A stretch of 6,730 nucleotides of DNA, taken from the NCBI GenBank assembly GCA_038232935.1, contig JBBSMX010000183.1:1-6730 (forward strand), in the 5' to 3' direction. The notes under the pieces are model-generated. The model was not told the origin of the DNA and searched no databases. It saw nothing but the letters and a program-made list of their open reading frames with translations. Positions 1 to 6,676 of this stretch are shown piece after piece. Every line of letters begins with the position of its first letter. Position 1 is the first letter of the stretch. Source of the stretch: JBBSMX01 sp038232935 (GTDB lineage: Bacteria > Bacteroidota > Rhodothermia > Rhodothermales > JANQRZ01). The translations under genes and the position numbers were made by a program.

Positions 1-80
1 CGCTCGCTGCGGCGGGCGACGAGGGCTTCGAGGTCGGCGCGCTCCTCAGAGGAGAGGCGGACGTGGTAGGTCTTGGGCAT
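1..80 (-). CDS. IS630-family transposase, N-terminal fragment (runs off left edge)
   Basis: The minus strand from an ATG at 80 reads MPKTYHVRLSSEERADLEAL followed by VARRSE, and is still open at the window edge. A short basic start, a beta-like RVxL segment, then SEERADLEALV leading into the first helix of a helix-turn-helix is the usual N-terminus of IS630/Tc1-like transposases. These cut and paste DNA at TA dinucleotides. Only 26 codons are visible, so the DDE catalytic domain and the integrity of the gene cannot be judged. A C-rich run lies just upstream of the ATG and no clear Shine-Dalgarno is seen. An antitoxin or other small HTH protein with a similar start is the main alternative. Confidence 0.72.
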   Translation of the reverse strand, partial: MPKTYHVRLSSEERADLEALVARRSE

Positions 81-121
81 GGAGGGGGGGCAGGTGATCC
101 TCCCAAGTTACCCGACAGACT
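1..121 (-). mobile_element. End of an IS630-type insertion sequence
   Basis: The element's transposase starts at 80 and reads leftward, so the sequence to the right of it should be the terminal inverted repeat. Read inward on the minus strand from 121, the end is AGTCTGTCGGGTAACTTGGG (121-102). It abuts a TA at 122-123, as expected for IS630 elements, which duplicate TA. The other end is outside the window, so the boundary is inferred from the TA and the distance to the ATG (about 40 bases), not from a matched repeat. The insertion lies about 53 bases before the next gene's start codon. Confidence 0.5.
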
Positions 122-174
122 TACCATGTGGAAGCACTAGATCTGTACCCCCTTCCTCCCCTATCCCAATAGCG

Positions 175-603
175 ATGGCCCAGGCAACCACCGGCGACAC
201 CGTCCGCATCCACTACACCGCCACCTTCACCGACGGCACCACGTTCGATTCCTCCGAGGGGAGCGAGCCACTCGAATTCACGCTCGGCTCCGGGCAGGTG
301 ATCCCCGGCTTCGACAAGGGCGTGCAGGGGATGGAGCCCGGCGAGTCCCAGACTGTCGCGATCCCGGCCGAGGAGGCCTACGGCCCGCAGCGCGACGGGA
401 TGAGGCTCAGCCTCAGCCCAGACCAGTTCCCGGACGGCATGGGCCCCGTCACCGGCCAGCAGCTCCAACTCAGCCAGCCCGACGGGCAGGCCCTCGTCGT
501 CCGCGTCGCTGACATTTCGGATGACGCCGTCCTGCTCGACGCCAACCATCCGCTCGCGGGGAAGGGCCTCACGTTCGAGATCACGCTCGAAGGGATCGTG
601 TAG
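175..603 (+). CDS. FKBP-type peptidyl-prolyl cis-trans isomerase, SlyD-like
   Basis: This 142-residue protein is predicted to catalyse cis-trans isomerisation of prolyl bonds and to act as a cytoplasmic folding helper. Residues 1-70 give the first FKBP half: VRIHYTATFTDGTTFDSS, the LEFTLGSGQVIPGFDKGVQGM core, and the AEEAYG turn. Residues 71-122 form the insert-in-flap chaperone-like domain. Residues 123-142 contain the SlyD hallmark DANHPLAGKGLTFEITL. The histidine-rich metal-binding tail of E. coli SlyD is absent. There is no signal peptide. The frame is open further upstream, to 73, but that stretch lies in the insertion-sequence end and is not FKBP-like, so the ATG at 175 is chosen. There is no clear Shine-Dalgarno. 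TAGATCTG at 138-145 is a one-mismatch relative of the Bacteroidota -7 box TAnnTTTG, but no -33 partner is evident. Confidence 0.93.
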   Translation: MAQATTGDTVRIHYTATFTDGTTFDSSEGSEPLEFTLGSGQVIPGFDKGVQGMEPGESQTVAIPAEEAYGPQRDGMRLSLSPDQFPDGMGPVTGQQLQLSQPDGQALVVRVADISDDAVLLDANHPLAGKGLTFEITLEGIV

Positions 604-650
604 GGGCCGCCACTCCACGACCTGCACGTCGTTATCATTTTCTCGTGCCT

Positions 651-684
651 CCTCCTTAGTTTACAGTAGGCTAACTAAGTGAGG
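651..684 (+). promoter_or_regulatory. Potential RBS-sequestering hairpin upstream of the 693 gene
   Basis: CCTCCTTAGTT (651-661) can pair with AACTAAG (673-679) and GAGG (681-684). This gives 11 base pairs with one bulged base (680) and an 11-base loop. The GAGG that pairs with CCTC is the best Shine-Dalgarno for the ATG at 693, so in an RNA the fold would hide the ribosome binding site. The inner stem is AT-rich, unlike its surroundings. The same symmetry could instead be a DNA operator. The pairing is seen directly; regulation is inference. Confidence 0.4.
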
Positions 685-692
685 TGTCGAAG

Positions 693-1910
693 ATGGCTTT
701 CACGTTGATAAGTCTCGGCGTCGTCGACAGCGGCGCGAAACCGCCCGATCTGAGCGCGTACTTCAAGCGCATCCACGAAGGGCCGATGATCAGCAATGCC
801 GGCACGAAGTTCCGTGGCGAGGCGCAGGGGGACTGGGTGCCCTTCAAGCCGGTCGAGGCGCACCCGGTGGCGGCGTTGCAGGGCTTTCTCCGCGACGCCG
901 GTTTCGCGCCCCACATCAAGATCGACGGTATCTGTGGCTACCGCACGAACTCGGCCATCCGGCTTTTCCAGGAGTACGTCCGCTCCGTCGAGAAGATCGG
1001 CTCGGTCGGCGTGCCGGACGGGGTCTACGGGCCGAACACGGCTGGGCACGTCGAGCGCTGGAAGCGGGACGGGAAGCGGGCCGATTGGACGGGGAGCGCG
1101 AACCAGGAGTATCCCCTGTGGATGGACCTGCTCGGCCGCGTCAAACGGCACTATCAGGCCAGCCCGACGGCGGTGCATCAGCGCGTCGCGGCTCAGCCGC
1201 ACACGTCCGACACGCGCAAGGTGGCAGACTGGAACTTCGACCCGGATCAGATTCACCTCGTCGGCATCCGCCGCAACCAGAGCGCCCCGCTCGTCGGGGG
1301 CAAGCGGCAGACGGACGACCTCTTCATCCTGCTCATAGAAGGCACCGTCTTCAAGTTCTTCGGCACGACGGACCCCGGCACGACGACGAGTGCGCAAGGG
1401 GCGCCGTTCCTCGTCCACGGCCAGCATGCCTACCGTTTCGGCTGGCACAAACAGTCGGACCGGCAGATCGTGTACCGCGCGCTCAAGCCGCTCAGCACCG
1501 GGGTGCTCGTCGTGCGCGACGGCAACCGCGATTTCGTGCTCTCGGAGGCCGAAGACCTCGGCGGGCAGCTCGAACGCAACGCCTCGATCAACGTCCACTG
1601 GGGCGGGCGCGGCGGCACGGCGGGGTGGAGTGCCGGCTGCCAGGTGATCTGCGGGCGCTCCTACATCAACCACCACGACGAAACCATCGACTGCTCGGAC
1701 TTTGCCGCAGCGGGGTACGCCTCGGTCGGGCAGCGGGTCCAGGGAGGTCGGAAGACGAGAGGCGCGTACAGCGTCCTCGTAGACCTCATCACGGCCTTCT
1801 CCGGCGACGTCCACGCCGTCGACTACATGCTCCTCTACGAGCGCGACCTCGCCCTCAGCCCCCAGATAGGACCCGCAAAAGCCACCTCTCTTCTCGACCG
1901 AATGGCGTAG
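693..1910 (+). CDS. Peptidoglycan-binding-domain protein with C-terminal L,D-transpeptidase-like motif
   Basis: This 405-residue protein has no assigned function. Residues about 57-125 resemble a PG_binding_1 module: HPVAALQGFLRDAGF, then IDGICGYRTNSAIRLFQEYV, a second GVPDGVYGPNTAGHV repeat-like half, and a basic linker. Residues about 185-390 form a second domain containing FKFFGTTDPG, GQHAYRFGWHK and GVLVVRDGNRDF. It ends in INVHWGG with a downstream WSAGCQVI (His302, Ser313, Cys316), which recalls the H...SxGC active site of YkuD L,D-transpeptidases and related wall enzymes. Cleavage or cross-linking of peptidoglycan is therefore plausible but unproven. No signal peptide or transmembrane segment is visible, so export, if any, would need another route. 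The ATG at 693 is chosen because GAGG at 681-684 is well spaced from it; a GTG at 684 would add three residues. The gene converges on the protease gene, with 21 bases between their stops. Confidence 0.85.
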   Translation: MAFTLISLGVVDSGAKPPDLSAYFKRIHEGPMISNAGTKFRGEAQGDWVPFKPVEAHPVAALQGFLRDAGFAPHIKIDGICGYRTNSAIRLFQEYVRSVEKIGSVGVPDGVYGPNTAGHVERWKRDGKRADWTGSANQEYPLWMDLLGRVKRHYQASPTAVHQRVAAQPHTSDTRKVADWNFDPDQIHLVGIRRNQSAPLVGGKRQTDDLFILLIEGTVFKFFGTTDPGTTTSAQGAPFLVHGQHAYRFGWHKQSDRQIVYRALKPLSTGVLVVRDGNRDFVLSEAEDLGGQLERNASINVHWGGRGGTAGWSAGCQVICGRSYINHHDETIDCSDFAAAGYASVGQRVQGGRKTRGAYSVLVDLITAFSGDVHAVDYMLLYERDLALSPQIGPAKATSLLDRMA

Positions 1911-1931
1911 GGTCGCACGGATGTTCGTCGC

Positions 1932-3647
1932 TTACTGCGCGCGCCGGTCGGCGAGTTCGACGGCGCGCGCGGCGTTGACGACGGCACCCGTTGCGGAGAG
2001 TGTGCCGAAGTCCACCGGCTCGTCGGTGCCGGGGCGGAGGGCCTGTACGCCACGGTACGGCACGGCGGAGGCGAGCAGGATGTCGCGCACCTCCAGCGGG
2101 CTGAGGTCCGGGTAGTAGCTCAGCAGCAGCGCGGCGACACCGCTCACGACCGGGGCCGCGACGCTCGTGCCGTCCACCCGGCTCGTCCCGTTTTGGGGTT
2201 CGAGCACGTCGATGGCTTCGCCGGGGGCGAAGAGGTCTACGTTCGCCCGGCCGTAGTTGCTGAAGGGCGCGGCGAGCACGTCGTTGCTCCACGAGGTCGC
2301 GCCGACTTCGAGCCAGTTGCCGGCGCGCTGACCGTCCTCGAACACGCGGCTCGGGAAGTTCGCTGTCGAGTCGATGTCTTCGGCACTGTTTCCGGCGGCG
2401 TGGACGAGCAGGACGCCGCGCTCCTCGGCGTAGCGGACGGCGTCGTCGACGGCCCCTTTGCCCGGCGAATACGACTTCCCGAAGCTCATGTTGACCACGA
2501 GCGCGCCGTTGTCCACAGCGTAGCGGATCGCATTCGCGACGTCTTTGTCCCGCTCGTCGCCGCTGGGCACGGCGCGGATGGGCATGATGAACACGAGCGT
2601 GTCGGGCGCGATGCCATGCACTCCGACGCCGTTGCCCCGAACGGCCGCGACCACACCGGCCACCGACGTCCCGTGGTTCGGGTACGGGCCGGTCACGTCG
2701 GGATTGCCGTACAACCGCTCGCTCAAATCGCCGTAGTCATCGCCGACGACGGGGCGGGGGTCGAACTCGAGGTTGTAGCCGTACTTGAGCATGTTCGCCA
2801 CCTGCACCCGCTGCTGCGTGACATCGGCGGGGGCGAGCCCGTTCTGCAGGAGGTAGTTCATCAGGCCCTTCGCCTGTCGCACGTCGGGTGTATCGACGAT
2901 GCCGGGCTGGAGCTGTTCGGGCGTGTACGGGCCGGAGCCGAGCGTCGGTTCGAGGAAGGAGACGGCCCGCTCGGTCGCCTGCTCGATCATCTGCATCTGG
3001 GGGAGGAGCTCCTCGTACTCGGCGCGTTTCTGCGCGAGCTCCTGTTCGAGGCGCTGGTAGTAGGCGTATTCCTCCCGTTCGGAAGCGGAGAGCGTGGCGG
3101 GGTCGGCGTCTCGGTAGCGGGGCCGAAGGCGGAGGATCTCGCGTGTAATCTCGTAGGTGTCGTGGAAGACGTTCTCGCCGTTGGGGCCGCCGAGGAAGCT
3201 CCAGCCGTGCACGTCGTCCACGTAGCCGTTGCCGTCGTCGTCGAGCCCGTTGCCGGCGACCTCACCCTCGTTCGTCCAGATGCGGCCCTGGAGGTCCTCG
3301 TGCGTGATGTCCACGCCGGAGTCGATCACGGCGACGATCACGGCGCGTTGCGGCGAGCGTCCGGCGAGCGCCCGGTAGGCCCGCTCCATGCTGATGCCCC
3401 GGATATTGTCGTCCGTTTTGTCGAGCTGGAGCCACTCGCGCGGGGCCTCGCCGGGGAGCATCGCGGCGGGCGCGGGCTCCGCTTTCGGTTCCTCCGTTGC
3501 ATCAGGAGGGGTCGAGATGTCAGCCGGGTCAGAGACGGCGACGACGGGGGCCGGAGGCGCGGCGGGCGTGGTCGTTTCACGAGCAGCGGAGCAGCCTGCG
3601 ACGGAGACGGCGAGGACGAAGAAGACGAGGGGGCGGAGCAGACGCAT
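1932..3647 (-). CDS. Subtilisin-like serine protease (S8 family), lipoprotein
   Basis: This 571-residue protease is predicted to be anchored to the cell envelope by lipid. Starting at the ATG at 3647, residues 1-19 form a lipoprotein signal peptide (MRLLRPLVFFVLAVSVAGC, lipobox VAGC, lipidated Cys19). An Ala/Pro-rich linker runs to about residue 65. The catalytic triad is visible: Asp109 in VIVAVIDSGVD, His325 in NHGTSVAGVVAA and Ser495 in DGTSVAAPVVSG, with oxyanion Asn420 in HAAGN. NGLDDDGNGYVDDVHGWSF (134-151) is a signature common in Bacteroidota subtilases. About 215 residues separate Asp from His, far more than the roughly 30 of subtilisin; residues 165-230 of this insert are charged and helical, coiled-coil-like. 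The frame is open further upstream, to 3815, but that extension would place the signal peptide internally, so it is rejected. No C-terminal sorting domain is seen. Substrates are unknown. No Shine-Dalgarno is apparent. Confidence 0.95.
   Translation of the reverse strand: MRLLRPLVFFVLAVSVAGCSAARETTTPAAPPAPVVAVSDPADISTPPDATEEPKAEPAPAAMLPGEAPREWLQLDKTDDNIRGISMERAYRALAGRSPQRAVIVAVIDSGVDITHEDLQGRIWTNEGEVAGNGLDDDGNGYVDDVHGWSFLGGPNGENVFHDTYEITREILRLRPRYRDADPATLSASEREEYAYYQRLEQELAQKRAEYEELLPQMQMIEQATERAVSFLEPTLGSGPYTPEQLQPGIVDTPDVRQAKGLMNYLLQNGLAPADVTQQRVQVANMLKYGYNLEFDPRPVVGDDYGDLSERLYGNPDVTGPYPNHGTSVAGVVAAVRGNGVGVHGIAPDTLVFIMPIRAVPSGDERDKDVANAIRYAVDNGALVVNMSFGKSYSPGKGAVDDAVRYAEERGVLLVHAAGNSAEDIDSTANFPSRVFEDGQRAGNWLEVGATSWSNDVLAAPFSNYGRANVDLFAPGEAIDVLEPQNGTSRVDGTSVAAPVVSGVAALLLSYYPDLSPLEVRDILLASAVPYRGVQALRPGTDEPVDFGTLSATGAVVNAARAVELADRRAQ
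1937..1970. repeat. Perfect 10-bp GC inverted repeat at convergent gene ends
   Basis: GCGCGCGCCG (1937-1946) and CGGCGCGCGC (1961-1970) are exact reverse complements separated by 14 bases. The repeat lies in the last codons of the minus-strand protease, just beyond the stop of the rightward gene. It could slow or end transcription coming from the left, but no T-run follows on either strand. It may also be a by-product of Arg/Ala codons in GC-rich DNA. Confidence 0.35.
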
Positions 3648-3865
3648 CGGGAGTACTGAGGGTCGGGGAAACGGAGTCCGAAGGTAACGATGGGGTGCGC
3701 TCGTTGGTATCCGCTTGGCCCTTTCGAGGGTGCAACGGCGCCCACAATGGGGCGACCGCCGGAATAACATCGACGAGGAAGGAGCGGTATGGAACATATA
3801 GGGCACTCCACTCATGTATAGCCTGCACTTCCCCCACTTCTACTCATCACATCTCGAGAACACCC
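3648..3865. promoter_or_regulatory. Divergent intergenic region between protease and stress gene
   Basis: This 218-base stretch separates two divergent start codons and should hold both promoters. It is less GC-rich at 3760-3825 than the flanking genes. For the rightward stress gene, GGAAC at 3791-3795 followed by TGTATA at 3815-3820 is a weak candidate with ECF-sigma-like spacing. TATA-like sequence also occurs at 3797-3800. No convincing -33/-7 Bacteroidota promoter pair was found for the protease. A small symmetry, CCCTTTCGAGGG, lies at about 3719-3730. No gene was recognised in this region on either strand. Confidence 0.35.
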
Positions 3866-4384
3866 ATGGCTGATCGACCCATCGTAACCGGCATGTTCAA
3901 CGACAGCGACAGCGCGGACACCGCGTACCGCTCGCTCCGTGACCGGGGCTACACCGACGACGACATCCACGTCGTCATGTCCAAAGACACCCGCGAGAAG
4001 TATTACGACCGCGGGGACGTAGAGATCGAAGAAGGCAGCAAGGCGATGGAAGGCGCCGGCGCCGGCGCTGCCACCGGCGGCACGATCGGCGGCATCCTCG
4101 GCGCGCTCGCCGCGGTCGGCACGTCTGTCATCATCCCGGGCCTCGGCCTCGCGATTGCGGGTCCGCTCGCCGGCGCGCTCGCCGGAGCCGGAGCAGGTGG
4201 CGCGGCCGGTAGCCTCGTCGGCGCGCTGATCGGGGCCGGCATCCCCGAGGAGCACGCGAAGGTCTACAAGGAAGGGCTGAACGAAGGCGGCATCGTCGTC
4301 GGCGCGCATCCCCGCAACGACGAGGACCGCGCGTACTTCGCCGACGAGTTCGGCCGCCACGGCGGTCGCGAGATCTACTCGTAA
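3866..4384 (+). CDS. General stress protein, YflT/17M-like with glycine-zipper core
   Basis: This is a 172-residue protein. Residues 3-55 (RPIVTGMFNDSDSADTAYRS, then LRDRGYTDDDIHVVMS) match the short alpha/beta N-terminal module of heat- and stress-induced YflT/GSP17M-type proteins. Residues 62-126 are a Gly/Ala-rich hydrophobic block with repeated GxxxG spacing, split by IIPGLG (89-94), which suggests two membrane-inserting or packed helices. Residues 127-172 return to a polar domain (PEEHAKVYKEGLNEGGIVVG, then DEDRAYFADEFGRHGG), where the GGIVVGAH strand is typical of the family. Members are induced by stress in several bacteria, but their biochemical role is not settled. The ATG at 3866 is chosen because the family motif begins at once; the frame is open further upstream, to 3497, but there it runs antisense to the protease. 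The gene stands alone, divergent from the protease and closed by a terminator. Confidence 0.88.
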   Translation: MADRPIVTGMFNDSDSADTAYRSLRDRGYTDDDIHVVMSKDTREKYYDRGDVEIEEGSKAMEGAGAGAATGGTIGGILGALAAVGTSVIIPGLGLAIAGPLAGALAGAGAGGAAGSLVGALIGAGIPEEHAKVYKEGLNEGGIVVGAHPRNDEDRAYFADEFGRHGGREIYS

Positions 4385-4414
4385 GCGCCTAACCCGAACG
4401 TACAACCCTGGCGG

Positions 4415-4448
4415 CAGGGCAGGAGGCTCCGGCTTCCTGCCCTGTTTT
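4415..4448 (+). terminator. Rho-independent terminator after the stress protein gene
   Basis: CAGGGCAGGA (4415-4424) pairs perfectly with TCCTGCCCTG (4435-4444) around a 10-base loop and is followed at once by TTTT (4445-4448). It begins 30 bases after the stress gene's stop. On the minus strand the hairpin lacks a T-run, so it would serve the converging methyltransferase gene (stop at 4478) less well. Confidence 0.85.
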
Positions 4449-4477
4449 CGTTACGTCGCGGGCCGGATGAGGGAGAA

Positions 4478-6676
4478 TCAATCGCCCTCGACCGCTCGCT
4501 TTACGAGACGGTCGATCTGATTCAGCCTGTCCGAGAGATGCTTGCGGAGGGCGAGACGGGCGCTGCCGAGCTTTACGCCGACGAGTTCGGCGGGGTCAAC
4601 ATGCCGGGTGAATGCCGCCGCCGCCGCTTCGGCCGCGCGGCCGTGCTCGGCGAGTTCGACGTGCACTGAATCGCTACGGTCGAAGCGGGGCAGCGGAATT
4701 TCGAGGATCTTTTTGTGGACGTGCCGAGGACCAAACAGGCCGCGCGATTGAAAATCCTTGATGAGGTCGTTCGGATAGCCAGAGTTGAGGAACGCCGCGA
4801 GGTAGTAAGCCTCGTCCTCGTCCTCCGTGCCGAACCAGTACGCCATGTGATCCACGACGAAGGGGAGGTCGAGGTCGGTGCGGTGCAGCACGACAGCACT
4901 GGCATCTTTTGCCGCTGCCGTGTACAGCACGAGGTACGGCAGGTCCAGCCGTTGCTCGCTCAGGCCATTCTGAAAATCGAGCCGACCCAGATAAGAAAGC
5001 TTCTTCGACTTTGCCGTGCGGTGTTTCTGCCAGAGCGCTTCGACCTGTTGGAACCAGCGCGCGGTGTCGAGGTCGCCGCGCTTTTTGACCGCGTCGTGCG
5101 TCAACATCCGAACCGTGTCGCCGTCGATCTCGATGGGCAGGAGCACGAGGTCCGGGGCGACGAGCGCGAATGGCAGCATGCTCTTCGAGAGGGCCGTGCG
5201 GAAGAGGTAGTCCGAGTGGACGCGCCCATCGAGCGCGTGCTCTTTCCACGGCGGCTTCGCCAGCTTGCGCTGCTCCTCGGCCGTCTGCACCGTCAGCACG
5301 CGGTTCTGGAAATCCGGCGGCGGGACTCCGGCAGGCTCCACGAAGTAGAAGTTCCGTGGTACGAGGGTCGCTCCTTGCTTGAAGAGGGGTTTGTAGGGCG
5401 CGGCCTGCGCCGTAGGCTTTGTGAGCGCCCGGCGGCGGGTGAACGCGCTTAGGCTCCCGAGCCGCCCGTGGTACCACGTTGCTTTCGAAAACGTGAGCCC
5501 CGGCGCGGCCTCGGCCCACGTCGCGTTGTGGTCGGGGAGGCGGCCGGAGACGGCGTAGCCGGGGCGGCCGGACTTCGGGTAGGTTCGCAGCGCGTGCGCC
5601 TTCTCGCCGATGAGCACGCAGGCGGGTACGCGGAAGAGCGGTTCCACGTCGTCGAGGTCCCAGACATGGGTGAGACGGAATCCCAGGGTGCGCCCGGCGC
5701 GGGTGGCGTCGTGGTGGTCGGCCGAGAAGAAGCTGCGCGGCAACACGAAGGCGATCTTCCCTTTGTCGCGGAGGAAGTAGGACGCCGCGTGCGCCATAAA
5801 GATGGCGGCGATCTCCAAATGCGGCGCGTTCGCGCGGCGGTTCGAGAGTAGGTTGTACTTATCGCCGAGGGCGCGCAGCTCGTTCTGGTAATCCTCGCTG
5901 CGCACGTCGGCGTACGTGAGCCACGGCGGGTTCCCCACGATGAGGTCGAACTGTTCGCGGAGGAAGAACGGTTTGTAGGCGTTCTGGAGGATGAACTTCC
6001 AGATCGAGTCGCGGCCCGCGCGTTTGGCCTGCTTCATTCCCCGGTAGATGTTGTGGAATCCCTCGATCAGTTCGGGGGAGAGGCCGCCGTGGCCCTGGCG
6101 TTTCAGCGCGGCAGCGAAGGTCTCGCGCGGCTCGTCGGCTCCGTTGAGCGTGCTCTCAGCGAGATCGTCGGCGACAGCCGTGGCCACATCGAAGAGACCG
6201 GGGTCGGCGAAGACCGCCGTGGGGAGACTGTACTGCTGCCGGTCGATGGTGAGCGTGAATCGATCTCCGAAGAGTCCCACCGTCCCTTCGGGCAGACGTA
6301 GCGTGTTGGCGAGGAACACGCCGAGGGTGACCGGCTGCGGGGCCGCGCGCACCTTGTCGCCGAGCGCCAGCAGCAGCGTCGTCTTCGCGATCTGTACGGA
6401 GAGCGGGTGGATGTCGATGCCGACGGCCTGCCGCGCCACCTGCTCGGCCGAGAGGTCCGGGTGCGCGTCGAGGAGTCGGGCGACGGCGGCGCGCAGGAAC
6501 GACCCACTTCCGCAGGCTGGGTCCAGCACGCGCGTTTCGGGCGTCAGGTCGAACTCGGCGAGTACGCGCTCGCACAGCCAGTCCGGGGTGTAGTAACCCA
6601 AGTTGTGTGGTATGCCTTGCCGCCCAACGGGCGGGTGTCGTAGCTCAGGAGAACCCCTTCTTCCGAACGCAAACAC
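4478..6676 (-). CDS. Adenine-specific DNA methyltransferase (Eco57I/TaqI-like), 5'-truncated by IS982 insertion
   Basis: The enzyme is predicted to move a methyl group from S-adenosylmethionine to the N6 of adenine in a specific DNA site, alone or as part of a restriction or phage-defence system. Residue numbers count from a GTG at 6676. They show YYTPDW (28-33, motif X), DPACGSGSF (52-60, motif I, SAM binding), GIDIHPLSVQIAKTTLLLAL (86-105, with acidic Asp88) and NPPW (249-252, motif IV, catalytic). LPRSFF follows at 312-317. From about 440 the protein looks like a TaqI-type target-recognition domain, including AAFLNSGYPNDLIKDFQS (627-644) and HVHKKILEIPLPRF (652-665). The first 27 codons fall in the insertion-sequence end and are not methyltransferase-like. 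Relatives normally read LGxYYTP, usually with several hundred residues before it. Authentic gene sequence thus starts at about 6595, and the remnant is likely non-functional unless transcribed and translated from the element. The frame has no stop as far as the window edge, so the start is arbitrary. No restriction, BREX or DISARM partner is visible. Confidence 0.85.
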   Translation of the reverse strand: MFAFGRRGSPELRHPPVGRQGIPHNLGYYTPDWLCERVLAEFDLTPETRVLDPACGSGSFLRAAVARLLDAHPDLSAEQVARQAVGIDIHPLSVQIAKTTLLLALGDKVRAAPQPVTLGVFLANTLRLPEGTVGLFGDRFTLTIDRQQYSLPTAVFADPGLFDVATAVADDLAESTLNGADEPRETFAAALKRQGHGGLSPELIEGFHNIYRGMKQAKRAGRDSIWKFILQNAYKPFFLREQFDLIVGNPPWLTYADVRSEDYQNELRALGDKYNLLSNRRANAPHLEIAAIFMAHAASYFLRDKGKIAFVLPRSFFSADHHDATRAGRTLGFRLTHVWDLDDVEPLFRVPACVLIGEKAHALRTYPKSGRPGYAVSGRLPDHNATWAEAAPGLTFSKATWYHGRLGSLSAFTRRRALTKPTAQAAPYKPLFKQGATLVPRNFYFVEPAGVPPPDFQNRVLTVQTAEEQRKLAKPPWKEHALDGRVHSDYLFRTALSKSMLPFALVAPDLVLLPIEIDGDTVRMLTHDAVKKRGDLDTARWFQQVEALWQKHRTAKSKKLSYLGRLDFQNGLSEQRLDLPYLVLYTAAAKDASAVVLHRTDLDLPFVVDHMAYWFGTEDEDEAYYLAAFLNSGYPNDLIKDFQSRGLFGPRHVHKKILEIPLPRFDRSDSVHVELAEHGRAAEAAAAAFTRHVDPAELVGVKLGSARLALRKHLSDRLNQIDRLVKRAVEGD

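Noticed and set aside
675..1814. A 379-codon open frame on the minus strand opposite the LD-transpeptidase-like gene
   Set aside because: It is rich in Arg, Ala, Val and Asp with no motif, as expected from the complement of GC-rich coding DNA. The plus-strand frame carries recognisable motifs.
2193..3659. A 488-codon open frame on the plus strand opposite the protease
   Set aside because: It is antisense to a protease with an intact catalytic triad and lipobox. Its composition (Val, Asp, Gly, His, Arg) is that of a GC-rich shadow frame and no domain is recognisable.
3648..3815. Upstream extension of the protease by 56 codons
   Set aside because: The extra residues would bury the lipoprotein signal peptide inside the protein, so the start at 3647 is far more likely.
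4062..4240. GGCGCC/GCCGGC-rich short repeats in the stress protein gene
   Set aside because: They encode the Gly/Ala glycine-zipper block and are explained by codon choice, not by an independent DNA repeat.
4715..5452. A 245-codon plus-strand frame within the methyltransferase region
   Set aside because: It is antisense to the methyltransferase target-recognition region and has no family similarity that can be recognised.
102..6605. Shared 8-mer CCCAAGTT at both insertion-sequence ends (102-109 and 6597-6604)
   Set aside because: The two transposase starts belong to different families, the match does not extend beyond 8-9 bases, and the orientation relative to each element differs. It is most likely chance.
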